A stretch of 64,000 nt of DNA from Blastobasis lacticolella. Taxonomy: Eukaryota; Arthropoda; Insecta; Lepidoptera; Blastobasidae. The stretch is taken from NCBI GenBank assembly GCA_905147135.1, contig LR990041.1, positions 18,413,907 through 18,477,906 on the forward strand, read 5' to 3'. The first letter of the stretch is position 1. Each line of letters starts with the position of its first letter. Of this stretch, positions 1 to 10,926 are shown in pieces. The notes beneath the pieces were generated by a model. The model saw nothing but the letters and a program-made list of their open reading frames with translations, was not told the DNA's origin and made no database searches. The translations under genes and the position numbers were made by a program.

Positions 1-95
1 TTCGCGCCTAAAACGTCACATTAAATAATGTCCCCTTTATGTCACCTCTCCCCTATATTATGGACGTCCACGATAATATTGTCACATTACAAATT
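1..95 (-). repeat. Dispersed repeat, copy 1 (mate at 27630-27720)
   Basis: Read on the minus strand this stretch closely matches 27630-27720 on the plus strand: an AATGTGAC-like start, the palindrome around GTGGACGTCCA, an ATATAGG(G)GAGAG block, then GGGACATTATTTAA. It is a fragment of a dispersed element cut by the window edge. Confidence 0.6.
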
Positions 96-173
96 ATAAA
101 GCACCCATTTTCTATGATCACCGATTTCAAGATTCCAAAAATAAACTTGAAAATATGTATGCTCAGCACTAAC

Positions 174-392
174 CTTACTCAATATTGAACAAATATTGTA
201 ATATCGTTCCTTTAAGTCTTCAACACTACGATCTCTAAATGCAGCTCGGTCCCAGCGATCATGGACCACAATGAACCTTAGGTCAAACCGTTGGCCTAAA
301 TCCATTAAGTGGTCAGTTTCAGCTTGACTCCAGTCTTCTGATTTTAAATACTGGTTATATTCAGATTCTGAATACGACGGAATTTGTACTTT
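174..392 (-). CDS. DMAP1: DMAP1 coding exon 3 (SANT/Myb-like region)
   Basis: Acceptor TTTGCAG precedes 392 and donor AAG/GTTAGT follows 174; exactly 73 codons, phase 0 at both ends. It encodes KVQIPSYSESEYNQYL, DWSQAETDHLMDLGQRFDLR and VEDLKERYYNICSILSK. Aromatic and acidic positions of the SANT-like fold are kept. The next exon is outside the window; 1-173 holds no match to it. Confidence 0.95.
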
Positions 393-2146
393 CTGCAAAC
401 ATTTTACAAAGCATTTTACACTGTCACTTGTTCAAAGTACGTCATCCTCCCTAATGTCCTACCCAACTGAATTACCAAATTGTGAAAATCCATTCAGCTC
501 TATTTCCCTATTATACTTTAGCTGTTCTATTATGGTTCTACATGAAGTGGTCTAGTTTTTTTTTTATGGTTCTACATGAAGCGTAAATATTATCACGCCA
601 ATCTATAAAGGAAAAGGCAGTGTGCAAGAGTGCCGATGCTTTCGAGGTATCAAACTTATGAGCCACACAATGAAGCTATTCGAACACGAGACATGGCCAG
701 CGCTGACGAAACACGTTCGCGAACTTCACGCCAACGAAATGAAAATGCTGCGCTGGATGTGCGGAGTTACACGGCTCGAGTCTGTAATGAATACGTCCGT
801 GGCAGTCTTGGCGTGAGGGATATCGCGGACAAGATCGAGGAGGCTCGCCTGCGCTGGTTTGATCGTGTTGCGTAAGCCTCAGGGATACGTGGAAAATAGG
901 TGCCTGAATCTCCCGGTATCAGGAAAGAGGCCCCGTGGGCACCCAAGAAGCGATGGATTGACATTGCTGATTCGGATGCGAGAACCAACGGCTTACGACG
1001 CGAGGATGCCGAAAACCGGACGAAGTGGACAAAAATGGGTAGGAAAGCGGACCCTGGCAGAAGCCGGGATAAGCGCTAGGACAATGATGATGATGAAGTG
1101 GTCTAGTTTCTTTAATCAATTATACCCTATTTATTGCCCAGCTACACAACAAATAAGTTTCATTCCAATCCGATCAGTAGTCCCGGAGATTAGTGTGTAC
1201 AAACAAAAAATTTCAAAATTCTTTTACAACTAGTGTCAAATAAGAAGAGACTGGGCGAGTCCCGTGGTCCCTGCGCAAAATCCCCTCCACTGCCATTTGA
1301 CAAGTCTCTTCTTTCATGACGCGGGTTATACTATTTCTTCTTTGATTGATAAATTAATTTTTTTATAAATATATTTAATGTACAGACACACCTTTTTTAC
1401 TATTTTATTAAACATATTTACATAGATGATTTCAAAAAACAACTCAACAATAAAATTGTCCTTTTGTGGGTTGAATTCATCAAACCTAACTGATTTATAA
1501 ACCAAGTCCATGATAATTTAATCACTTTTAACACTGATCACCACTAATAGATCCAAAAAAGGACATAATTTAAGTAAATACTTTGATTCAGCTCAGTAGC
1601 TATGAGTGTATAAAACCCACATTTATCGCAAATAAATTAAAGATATCCAAATACATAAAATGTAAACATGACGGATAGGTAGTAATAAGAAAAAAGGTTA
1701 AACCTTATTAAATTGTGCAAATGGATATTCTTTTGCCTCATCCGAAGTCCTTTTCCAATGGTGGAATACTGCATTGTCTTTCCTAGCGGGATTGGTGAAT
1801 GGTGCCCAGACCCATTTTCTCACTTTGCGCATGCCCAGCTTAGCTTTGTTTTGTTTGTAGGCCTTTCCTATAAAGAAAAATAATTGTAGTAGTAGACCAG
1901 AAAGAGATAACGAGAAGCAAGACTTGTAAATTTTATCAAACCTGTATCTGTGGGCATGAGTGGAGGAAGGTCATTGGTGTCATTACACAACAGTGCAAAA
2001 ACTTCTCTGTGCATCCCTTCGGGCCGCTTTGCAGCTTTCGCCGTCATATATTTCTTTTTCGTCTTATCACCATGAATTATACTGTCCCGCGTTATTTCAG
2101 ATGAAGCAGGGTGTTCTATGTCCAATATATCGAGTATATCTGCCAT
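174..2146 (-). CDS. DMAP1: DMAP1 (DNMT1-associated protein 1), 5' part of gene, three exons
   Basis: Coding exons on the minus strand are 2146-1942, 1867-1704 and 392-174; phases join exactly (68 codons plus 1 nt, 2 nt plus 54 codons, 73 codons), giving the first 196 residues. Hallmarks of DMAP1 are visible: KRPEGMHREV near residue 42, the block PFTNPARKD in exon 2, and the SANT/Myb-like region in exon 3 with AETDHLMDLGQRFDLRF and SVEDLKERYYNIC. In other animals DMAP1 is a nuclear subunit of the NuA4/TIP60 acetyltransferase and SWR1/SRCAP remodelling complexes, and the SANT region contacts other subunits. Human DMAP1 has about 467 residues, so the C-terminal half lies beyond position 1. The ATG at 2146 is chosen because it starts the open exon and the Met-Ala-Asp-Ile-Leu start fits the family. 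An RTE LINE fragment lies in the second intron. Family identity is strong; complex membership is inferred from homologues. Confidence 0.95.
605..1098 (+). mobile_element. RTE-type LINE, 3' end fragment
   Basis: A broken reading frame encodes the end of a reverse-transcriptase protein: KMLRWMCGVTRL, then in another frame NEYVRGSLGVRDIADKI and EARLRWFDRV, followed by GHPRSDG-like and ENRTKWTK-like remnants. The fragment ends in (ATG)n at about 1084-1098, the usual RTE-clade tail. Frameshifts show it is dead. It lies in DMAP1 intron 2. Confidence 0.8.
1211..1329. repeat. Short palindromic element, copy 1 (mate at 54818-54952)
   Basis: Begins AACTAGTGTCA..TAAGAAGAGACT and ends AAGTCTCTTCTTTCATGACGC, so the ends form an imperfect inverted repeat. 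A second copy with the same ends lies at 54818-54952. Size and structure fit a MITE; no clear target duplication was found. Confidence 0.6.
1704..1867 (-). CDS. DMAP1: DMAP1 coding exon 2
   Basis: The acceptor TTTCTTTATAG precedes 1867 and the donor AAG/GTTTAA follows 1704. Translation gives KAKLGMRKVRKWVWAPF, TNPARKD and a segment ending EYPFAQFNK, matching the conserved N-terminal region of DMAP1. Its first two bases complete the Gly codon begun in exon 1. A frame scan limited to long ORFs would miss this exon. Confidence 0.92.
1942..2146 (-). CDS. DMAP1: DMAP1 coding exon 1
   Basis: Starts at ATG 2146-2144 and ends in ACA-G before a GTTTGA donor, phase 1. It encodes an acidic start (MADILDILD), a Lys-rich stretch, and the conserved KRPEGMHREVFALL followed by PPLMPTDTG. 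Confidence 0.93.
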
Positions 2147-3240
2147 TTTAGCTAAGGTCTGCTTTTAGCTTTTCTATACTTCACAGAGAACTCCTTCTCA
2201 ATCCTGTTTTATATGTTTATTTAACTTAAACAAAAAGCGGCGTTCATTTATCAGAAGTTACAATGCAATAGTGCAACTTTTGATTGTAAAATATTGCAGA
2301 GCCGATTACCTGTAGACACTGTTTGTTTAAGTAATGTATGTATGCAATTATTGTATTACCTATATCATGAAATTTCAGTTTATGTTATGAATTTGCACAT
2401 CTATCTGAAAACCGTAGCTGAAAAGTGAAAGAAAGAAAACTCAAAACACTACAGTTTTAAAACCCAGTGTGACCATCTGAAAAACAATAAAAATCTGCAA
2501 CTTTAGCTAAAAATCTGACACCAGAAAAAATTAGTCTTGTTACACATTTTTTTAGCTTACAAGTCGGCGTTAAATTCTGTAAATAGAGAAAATAGGATTC
2601 CTTTTCGTATAATAGGAACAGTATTTAAAAGCGATAAATGGGTGTTTATTATGCATTCATATTTCACGTACTAACAATACCTACTCGTTCCAAAACGAGT
2701 TACAAAATTATTTTATTTTTTCGAATTATTAATTTCCTTACTAAAAATTCAATAGCCAAATCTACCAAAATTGCAAAAATCTGTCACAAATGGTCACACT
2801 AAAAAAAACTCGAAATCCTAGCCTCAATCGATCAATCAATTTTATGTCAACGGGTCGCTCAATAGCTTGATAACCACAAACGAAATCAAGAACCGGCCTG
2901 ACCACAAACCAAGTAAGTAGAAACCGCCACAGATAGATAAGGCCCCTGTCATACACTCTGTTATGAACCGTTCTGGTAAGAATAAGAACGAAAACACGAC
3001 ACTAAGCCACACTCACCGTTTTCATTCTTTTCTTAAAATTGATTCTGTCCACCCGTGGTCACTGTTGCATTTACATCACTCAGTTGGCAGTGTTTCCGCC
3101 AGTCGAACAAGAAAATTGTTGTTACCGAATTAGAAATTACCCGTTATGAAATTGCCGTAGGTTTCGGCTGAAATCAATAAATGATCAACTGAATCAAACA
3201 GTAAGTGAAAACATCTGAATAAATGAGTAACCATCTTATG
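2147..3240. other. DMAP1 upstream region, no gene seen
   Basis: AT-rich DNA upstream of the DMAP1 start codon, expected to hold its 5' UTR and promoter, though no core motif is clear. A weak inverted repeat (AGTGTGACCAT..) joins about 2464-2500 and 2765-2803 and may be an old MITE. Short ORFs here show no recognisable protein. Confidence 0.4.
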
Positions 3241-3244
3241 TGTG

Positions 3245-3345
3245 TATGGGTAACCCGGTAGCAGGGTCACGGAGGTCAGACGGCCGTCGCTCCACTATAA
3301 TTATCTGATCTGCCAAATCCTGGATCATGGTCAAGCAACTATACT
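3245..3345 (+). mobile_element. tRNA-derived SINE, internal fragment
   Basis: Matches the body of the SINE family at 48187-48546: GGTAGCAGGGTCACGGAGGT, a TCGCTCCACT block, TATCTGATCTGCCAAATCC and ATCATGGTCAAG. The tRNA-like head and the tail are missing. Confidence 0.75.
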
Positions 3346-3690
3346 AAACTAGCACTTTCGGCTGATGTGGTTTAAGCCCAGCGTTGGATTCTCGTAGGCA
3401 GGTAGACGCGTTGTAGTAGTGCGATATAATATAAATTATTAACATGTATAAAATTTTCTAGTCGAAGTATACGAGACACAAACACAAAGAAATTGGACAT
3501 AGAGGCAAAGCACAGACGTGAAAATACCATTTTTTAATATTTTAAGTTTACAGACTGATACAGAACAATGATACCATGTAGACGATGGTAGCACCCTCAG
3601 TTTTTGTCACAATTTTCTTGCCAGACTATACCAAAGTACACGGTCACGTCTTGATTTACTCTTAATCAGGTATAAAATACTCGTAACGGC

Positions 3691-5059
3691 CAGTGGCGTG
3701 CCTAGGGTTTTAGAGAGAGTAAGGCAAGCCGAGAGATGAAGTTTTTGTAGTTTTTACGGTGTTTAAAAATAATTCCATCTTTTTGCCACATTACTGATCA
3801 ATCCTCACTTATCGCTCTTCAGTTTTATACCAGCAACATAACTTGTGAGAGAGAACAACCAACAATCCAATGAGTTTGGTACACCGACCTGTGAAATTGT
3901 CTTATAAGCGATTTACTAATCTGAGAAATAAGTACGCCAATCGGGCGTAGGTTTTGGCGAGGAATTTGTTATTTTCTGAGCAATGTTTTAAAAATATAAT
4001 AATAAATGTTTAAAAACTTTACCTTTTCCATGCAAATCAAAACTTGTGCACATTTTAAATCATCACAAGGGACTCCTCTATTGTTGATCAATCCAATGAG
4101 CAGTTTTCCAATAGGTATCTAAAGCATTCCTAACCACTCACTAGATGGCGCCCCGACAAATTTGGTAATTGATAATCGCTTGAAATAGGTTCTTAGCAAA
4201 CAGGATATAAACACTGGGTACGTTGTATTGGATAATATTGTATTTGTCAATACTTTCAACCATTTTAGAGGTTGTAATAATAATGGAACATAATGCCAAC
4301 TTCTATAAATATTTCTTTTTACATTTCGTTCAACCTTTAATAGTTATGTTTATATTAATAAACATTTTATTTTTAAGTTTAGTATTATTTGGTTGCATGA
4401 AATCACTGCCATTATCATACAGATTAAAAAAAGATTACCAAAATTGTAGGTGCGCCATCTATTGATGCTCTTTGAAACCAACTGGCAATACCTACTGCAA
4501 AACTCCTCATTAAATCACTTTTACTACAAAACACAACACAAACACTTCAAAAAACTAATTACTTATCCGCTCAAACAAAACAAAAGTGAAGTTGGTAAGT
4601 ATTCCAGCAATCAATAAACGCACCTACTGCGCATGCGCGAAGTTGCACATTTTCACAGATCCGTGTACAACTTCATACGCATGCAGGGCTTAAAGTCTCG
4701 TACAATTTACTATATAAACAAACGTATAGTTATATCTCATTATAGGACAGTTTTCATATGTAAGAAAGAGACATATCGGCCGGAATCGAAGTCCGCTTAC
4801 AAGCCAACGCGTGCGAGCGAGATGACTAGCCGAGTCTCAATTTCAACTCAGTCTCAACTTGCGTGTGCGTTCGGATCGTGTTTCGTAACCTAGGCGCACG
4901 ATGGCGCTGCTTCCCGGCGCGGCGGTCTGCACGTAGTTTGAAAAGTATTAAGAGTGCGAACTTTAAATAGTTCGCGCTCGCATTACCTTTGATTTTTGAT
5001 CGATAATTATTTTCGTAAGGCAAGCCCGACTTCTGGGCTGTATGACAGTAACGCCACTG
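3691..5059. mobile_element. hAT-type nonautonomous DNA transposon
   Basis: The ends are CAGTGGCGT at 3691 and its complement ending CGCCACTG at 5059. Both sides carry the same 8-bp target duplication GTAACGGC (3683-3690 and 5060-5067), the hAT signature in TIR start and duplication length. No transposase reading frame is visible in 1369 bp; an AT-rich ORF at 4223-4465 looks like chance. The element has split an older repeat whose unsplit relative is at 6112-6260. Confidence 0.9.
4092..4513. repeat. Inverted-repeat element nested in the hAT element
   Basis: The left arm (4092-4163: AATGAGCAGTTTTCCAATAG, then AGATGGCGC) recurs in inverse orientation at 4445-4513. A partial second copy of the left half lies at 62868-63028, outside any hAT element, so this is a separate family that inserted into the hAT copy or was captured by it. 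Confidence 0.6.
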
Positions 5060-5205
5060 GTAACGGCAACCCTACCGAATCAAAATGGAACAAAACTATG
5101 TAAACTTTTTTACCGGGGAACTTTTTTAAAGTCTTTCTTACCGGGGTGAATGGATCGAACGGCGACACTCTCAGTCTCTTTCGCACCAGCTTTCCTCGTA
5201 ACGAT
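5056..5205 (+). repeat. Dispersed repeat, copy A (target of the hAT insertion)
   Basis: With the few bases before 3683, this matches 6112-6260: GTAACGGCNACCCT, ATCAAAAYGGAACRAAAC, a run with TCTTACCGG-like sequence, ATCGAACGGCGAC and TTTCGCACYAGCTTTC. Confidence 0.6.
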
Positions 5206-6111
5206 GAAGATAAGTTATTGTTACGGCTTCATAAAGAACTTATGAGGCATTAAGAAAAAAGCGCACTCAGCAAGTATTGTGCTAAACCACAAGAAATGCT
5301 AAACAATATGAAAATATGCCAAATCTAGTATGTTAAATGGGCAACACCAGCTCTCTATTAAAGGGTTCCACGACTTCAGGCTACTTTGACAGATTGGGAA
5401 AAATGAGGGTACTAAATTTATTTACTGGCAATAATAAACTGTATAAAGAAAATATAACTCGATGCTATTGAGTAGTCTATAACCTTTTTAAGCCGCTCTC
5501 GTTATTGTACACCATTTAAAATTAGTCGGTTAATACTGTCTAACTATGCCAATGTCTACTACGTCAAATGTTGATACATTTGAGAAGAATCATAATTCCA
5601 TGAAGGAGGGCGTTATGTCTTTTTACCATTTTTTTTCCTATAAATTCCCATAGATGTTTATCAGCCTAGTTCAGACAGCCATTATCATAATCTCTTGGCT
5701 GTATGGTATTGATATGTATCTTTATTTCTACGGAATTAATTTTTTATTTATTAATTTTACGGTTTTTTAATGTCAGTGCTCCTTGCTATACTTTGTACTA
5801 ATCGATTTCTGGTTGAGTATAAGATAAACTTTATGTCCGGTTATGTATCATCGTCATCGTCCATGAAGTTTAAATAAATAAATCAACTTTTGCAACTATT
5901 GACTAATAACTAGCGTTTCAACGCGGTTTAATTTGTTCTGAGGCAATGAATAATGACAGTCACGAATATTATTTGCCATACCAATACAATAATAGCCACA
6001 TATAGTCAAAAGATTATAATAATGTTTGAATCCTAAGAGCGCGCCATCTATGTTTATTTTATAGAAGCTATTTTTAAAAACGGCTAATTACTTAAATAAA
6101 GTAAAAATACA

Positions 6112-6260
6112 TGTAACGGCTACCCTGCTGGATCAAAACGGAACGAAACGGGGTGTCTGGTGCAATGAACGACAATGTAAACCACACTTGTTTCTTACGG
6201 ATGCTCATGTATCGAACGGCGACGCACTTTATCATTTTCGCACTAGCTTTCTATGGCGAA
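6112..6260 (+). repeat. Dispersed repeat, copy B (uninterrupted)
   Basis: Similar along its length to 5056-5205 and unbroken at GTAACGGCT, the point where copy A is split by the hAT element. It serves as an empty-site relative. Confidence 0.6.
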
Positions 6261-6295
6261 TACATTGAATTTGCATCTTCCGTTTTTTTTATACC

Positions 6296-6560
6296 ACTAA
6301 GGTGGCAAACAAGCTTGCGGCCTACCTGATGGTAAAAAGTCACCGCAGCCTATGGACGTTTGCAATACCAGGGGCATCACCCACGCGTTGCCGACCCCGT
6401 AAAAACCTTTTAACCCCTTTCTTGAAGAACTCCATGTTGTACTCTCCAGGGAAAACCTCTCCAGGTAGTTCATTCCACTACCTTAGTGTGCGTGGGAGGA
6501 AGTTCTTTTGGAACCGCACAGTTTCATTCTATTCTTACCGGAACAGATGAAATCGGCACG
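6296..6560 (+). repeat. Lepidopteran-type dispersed repeat (GGTGGCAAACAAGC family)
   Basis: Starts CTAAGGTGGCAAACAAGC, with CCTGATGGTAAAAAGTCACC and then AACTCCATGTTGTACTC and TTCATTCCACTACCTTAG. Related stretches occur at 20165-20275, 23095-23130, 35835-35905, 37730-37990 and 62750-62825. It lies 260 bp upstream of the 6826 gene. Confidence 0.65.
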
Positions 6561-6825
6561 TATGATGAGGGCATTTTCTACTGTAAAATTTTTGACAGCC
6601 CACGCCGAAACATTTTTTACTAAGTTCATGGCTCGGGCTTCTAGGCTTATAATCCGTGAAATAATTCATACATAGTCTGTGCTGACTAGCTGGACAGTGG
6701 ACACAAGTGACGTCAGCGATAGTTGATCTTTCTTCATGTTCTCATTATTTTTGTTTCGCAATTGGTTTTTATCTACTGCTGTGCATTCTTAATTGTATTT
6801 AAGTGATTTGTCTAAAGAATTCGCA

Positions 6826-7320
6826 ATGGACAACCAATACTATTACAAATTGATGGCTAGCTACCTGTCGAAGAGAAACTGCGACGAGTCGTTCGTTCGT
6901 TACTTCCTCGGTAAGAGTGCCAAGAAATCACCCGAGGAGCTGGAACGGGCTGACGAGCGCAAGCGACGGCTGCAGCGAGAGCGGTCGCGACGGTATCGCG
7001 CGCTGAAGAATGCGCGTCGGCAGCACGAGGGCCGCGACGAGAGCGACCGGAGCGGGCGCGCTCGCCCCGCCGCCGCGCTCGACGAGGAGCTCAGTGATAC
7101 CGATGAGCCACCCACGCTGTGCGACCTGGTGTACGACGACAAGTGGCGGGAGCGCGCCGCCTCCTCAGACTGCGCCTCCGACGACAACTCAGCGCACTCA
7201 ACGCCCGACCCGAAGGAACCGCCGCAGACGCTCACCCTCAAGGAGCTCCTTAACTCGCCCAACGCTGAGCTCGACTACCCCACCATGCACAGCCTCATGT
7301 TCCATTGGTTGCAGACGTAA
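6826..7320 (+). CDS. Unrecognised intronless gene, 164-residue basic/acidic protein
   Basis: The frame starts at ATG 6826 (context GCAATGG) and ends TAA 7318-7320. I do not recognise the family. The N-terminal 30 residues (NQYYYKLMASYL) look folded and aromatic. Residues about 45-70 are very basic and Arg-rich (ERKRRLQRERSRRYRALKNA), a possible helical nucleic-acid-binding or nuclear-import segment. Residues 85-140 are acidic and Ser-rich, and the end (LTLKELLNSPNAELDYPTMH, then SLMFHWLQT) looks like a short conserved helix. Coding support: high GC against AT-rich flanks, GC-rich third positions and a sensible start and stop. An intronless frame could be a retrocopy or a single-exon regulator. 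The same frame is open upstream to about 6793 but without an ATG. Confidence 0.75.
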   Translation: MDNQYYYKLMASYLSKRNCDESFVRYFLGKSAKKSPEELERADERKRRLQRERSRRYRALKNARRQHEGRDESDRSGRARPAAALDEELSDTDEPPTLCDLVYDDKWRERAASSDCASDDNSAHSTPDPKEPPQTLTLKELLNSPNAELDYPTMHSLMFHWLQT

Positions 7321-8890
7321 CACTGCAACAGGTTCTTTACTGCCTATCATTCGGTAGGTGCCTTGTTCATACTCATAATCGGCTAAGACATGTAATTTTT
7401 TCTATTTCAGAGCAAAGCATATAGTACTTTGTCAATAATTTATTTAACCAATGACTTTTGTTGTGGTAATATTTAAAAAGAAACACCATACATTTTGATC
7501 ATTGTAAAACAAAACAGTAGATGAGAAACAAAAGAGTATTGTAATGGAAATATTAAAGTTTGGTAATTTTAGTTCTTAAAAACTTAGGTCTTGAATTCAA
7601 ATGATCACTTTTCTAAATGTTACAGCTATTTTATCTCATGGCTTAGCCATAGATATAGAATAACTATTAAATCTGACTGACAGACACTTTCGCATTTAGA
7701 ATATTCAATAGAGTCATTTATACTACATGTCCTGCTCTGTATAATTATGTACTATAACAAGATTATTTTCTTCAGTAATTATTTTCGAATTTGCTTTGTG
7801 AAGTAAATACTTCTAAGTTTAGGAATAAGTTGACTTGGAACAAACTGAGTGTAAAACATATCAACCAGCGCAGTGGTGCCGCTGTTGTGCTTACCATGTG
7901 CTTGATATCAGCCACACATCAAGTTGACGGAACCGTCCTTTTATCAGTTTATGCTGACTAGTAATAGGGTGAATAAGATTATTTGTAGCTATATGAACTT
8001 ATAGGTCAGGGAGTGCATTTAACAAAAATATAAATTCATACTATATTAAAATGGTGTGTTTGACACACTACGTTAACCACTGGATCCGGTGAACCCAATA
8101 ATGTAGAGGTGCCATAATGGATAGAACTGAATTTTAAATTGAAAATTGGAAAATTGAACATAAGCTTTGACCCGATGAAACCCAACTATCTATCTAACTG
8201 CCACTGCCAATATTGTTTTCTCTGTCAAATGGTGTGCTCCCATTCTAAATTAGATTTAGGCAATTCCATTAGACAATAAGTTGTTATTAAGTTGCCATAT
8301 CCTAATATTTAGATACTCAACTATTATCCTTCATAACATAGTGTTATTAAGCATACATATATAAATATGTATAGAGCATGGAGTATATTAATATCCTATA
8401 CGATATAATATCCTATAGTTTGTGATATGAATGAATTTACATGTTGTGTGAACTCTACAAAGTTGTTTAGGTGTAACTGGTTATGGCAGGTGAATAGAGA
8501 TAGTTGATGAACATAGATATAATGCCTATTCCCAGTGCTACATTATGCTAGGTTACTGACTATGAAAGTGTTGCTTTGCTTCCCATAGTTGCAAACATAT
8601 CATATGGTTTCTTACAGGATGCATAGCTCTCTAATATTGTTAAAGCATAATCATTTAGGTATATTGCTACTGTCCACTTTAGACTGTGAGAGTGCCTTAT
8701 TCCACTTTATAGTGATAGTAGAGGTTCACAAATCTTTGGCACAAAAAATTCTTCCCGATAATACTTCTCCTCTTGTTCTTCTTCTTCTTTCTGTAAAAGG
8801 GTTCTTTAAGTAAAAAACCAGTGTGCTCCTTGTGACAGTTTCGCTTTTCAGCCACGTTAACGTCACCAAAAGAGAAGTGACTTTAATATC
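7321..8890. other. AT-rich region downstream of the 6826 gene
   Basis: Probably begins with that gene's 3' UTR; ATATTAAAG at 7550 is the nearest polyadenylation-like motif. No other gene or clear repeat is seen. The ORF at 8589-8813 has no family features. Confidence 0.4.
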
Positions 8891-8894
8891 TTTT

Positions 8895-9030
8895 TATATT
8901 TGTGCCAAGTTGTGCATGAGCAGACCTACGTTTTGTCGGTCTCCTAAACTTATACTATCGCTACAAAGTGGAATTTTTCTTGTACTCGATGACGTAGCAT
9001 AACCTACGGTGCCCTCACAGTCTACTAGCA
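8895..9030 (+). repeat. Dispersed repeat, copy 1 (mate at 40025-40155)
   Basis: Shares with 40025-40155 the series TTTTTGTGCCAGTTTGTGCA-like, ACGTTTTGTSGGTCT, TACAAAGTG, AATTTTTCTTGTACT, GATGACGTAG and ATAACCTACG. Family unknown. Confidence 0.6.
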
Positions 9031-9164
9031 TAAATATATTAATACAAAAATGAAATATGAAACTAGACTAAACCTTTTCTTGCAGATTTTTTTTTGTTAA
9101 GACATCCCATCTCAATGGTTCCCAATCGTTATTTACTCTGTACCATGTTGTATGTATTTACAAC

Positions 9165-9475
9165 GTTGTTGTCGTAACGTCCACATTCGCGATAGTGTTC
9201 ACATCCGTGACATCGCAGATGAGCTGCCGGAGTGCCGCCTTCGATGGTATGGCAACATCTTGCACATTACGTAAAGAATAAATGTCTGGCTATGCCACCC
9301 CCGCCAGTCACGGGAAGGAGAGGCCGGCCTAAGGAGCGATGGCTTGACGTCGTTAAGAATGACATGCATTACAACAAACTCGCCACCAAGGATGCTGAAT
9401 AGCTACTGAGCGACGTGGACTAAGAGGAGCAGGAAGGCGGGCCCCGCGCCCTCGCATCAGGATTTTACGCCATAA
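9165..9475 (+). mobile_element. RTE-type LINE, 3' end fragment
   Basis: Decayed remnants of the RTE C-terminus: DIADELPECRLRWYG-like codons near 9205-9245, then CGTGGGAAGGAGAGGCCGGC-like sequence, GAGCGATGGCTTGACGTCGT and a final AGCAGGAAGGCGGGCCCCG. Stops and frameshifts throughout. Confidence 0.65.
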
Positions 9476-9769
9476 TGGTCCGATCGACCTCTTTATCACA
9501 CCGCATACGGACCGCGCGCGTCAGACTGAATGGGAATTCACGCATTGCAGTGACTCTTTTCCATTTCCTATTTCATCAGGTTTCATTTTAAAATCAATGT
9601 TAATTATATTAAAATTTGAACCGAATTTACTTATAAGATTCTTATTAGAGAATGCAGATGGCTAATGCCTATATGCCATAAGATGTGCCATGCCAAGACT
9701 AAACATATTCTCACCCAATCATATCCTATATAGGTCATATTTTTTCTATACATAGTATAAAACAAAGTC

Positions 9770-9960
9770 GCTTTCCGCCGTCTGTTCCTCTGTATGTATG
9801 TACGCTTAGATCTTTTAAACTGCGCAACGGATTTTAATGCAGTTTTTACTATAATTTAGATGAATTCTTCCGGAAGGTTTCTACGTAAGTATAATACATT
9901 CATATTAAAGCCCGTACCCCGAGAAAACCCGTGCGAAGTCGGAGCTTGGTCAAACACTAC
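9770..9960 (+). repeat. Dispersed repeat (AAACAAAGTCGCTTTCCG family), copy 1
   Basis: Shares with 50180-50330 the head AAAACAAAGTCGCTTTCCG, TCTGTATGTATGTACGC, TAGATCTTT and CGCAACGGATTTTA. Copy 1 also ends in CCCGTGCGAAGTCGG-like sequence. Common in lepidopteran DNA as I know it; class not assigned. Confidence 0.6.
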
Positions 9961-10092
9961 CTACGCAGGAATCCTGCAAGGCAGCCATAATTTTATTATT
10001 TGTCAGAAGTTAGTGTTAGTAACTAGTTTTAATTAGCGTTACGTACGTGGCACTACATCATAATGCGTATAGTTCAGTCAATAAAGAAATTT

Positions 10093-10466
10093 TAGATTAC
10101 GCGAGTGGGTAACTAAGCAATTCCTTCAGAAACTTGTTTAGGGTGCTCAGAGAATCAACATACTGCTTAGGGAATCATCATACTAAAATTCTCTACAAGT
10201 TTTGCTTTACAAACCTTTTCAAATTCCCAACCGTTTACGAGCAAAAATATAAGTAGAGAATTTAATTTCATTCTGTAGAAGACCACTTTTCTCAAGTTTT
10301 CTCTACGATGCACCGTTTTGGAGTGTTATCGAAACACGCTAAACTTTAAACCACCCTACCTACTCCAGCTCACCTCCTAGACGACAGGACTCTTAGTATG
10401 TTCACTCCCTAAGCACCCTAAACAAGTTTCTGAAGGAATTCCTCAGTTACCCGCTCGTGCACTCTA
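10093..10466. mobile_element. MITE with long terminal inverted repeats, 374 bp
   Basis: The left end (TAGATTACGCGAGTGGGTAA, then AATTCCTTCAGAAACTTG and TTTAGGGTGCT) is repeated in inverse at the right end (10395-10466) with few mismatches over about 70 bp. No coding capacity. No convincing target duplication. Confidence 0.75.
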
Positions 10467-10746
10467 CACCCCCCTACGAGCCATTCGAGCGTTGTTTGGA
10501 CTAGTAGGTTACTGTTGAAAACTTATTAATATTTTTTTATTATGACTGATTTGATTGCCATTTTTTCTATCGGTGTAATCGTACAAACGAACTACCTATC
10601 TATGTGTAAAAAATGTTATAGTCGTGTAAATGACTACGGGAAAATTTTTTCGGTAATGACTACACTAAACTTTGTTTGTTAATAAGTATAAGTAAGCACG
10701 TTAGACCTGGAAAAGTTTTCATTCCGTTTCAAATGTGTATCAATAA

Positions 10747-10926
10747 GGCCGGCCGCATACATTCGTTTACCGGGTCATGTTTCCGAATTTGAATTTTGAT
10801 TTCGACCAATCAGATCAACGAAAACCAATCAGAAGCCAGCGTGAAAAGTGTCGTGGAATCTGATTGGTCGACTTTGATATTCACATTCGGAAACCTAATC
10901 AGGAAAACGAATGTATGCGGCCGGCC
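10747..10926. mobile_element. Harbinger-like MITE, 180 bp
   Basis: Terminal inverted repeats begin GGCCGGCCGCATACATTCGT and extend with mismatches about 50 bp (TTTCCGAAT). Both sides carry TAA (10744-10746, 10927-10929). A TAA/TTA duplication with GC-rich ends fits PIF/Harbinger. Confidence 0.85.

Noticed and set aside
1868..1941. Continuation of the DMAP1 first-exon frame past PTDTG
   Set aside because: The extension LIKFTSLASRYLF is intronic; donor and acceptor restore the conserved KAKLG sequence.
4223..4465. 80-codon hydrophobic ORF inside the hAT element
   Set aside because: AT-rich run of Ile, Leu and Phe codons; no transposase motif.
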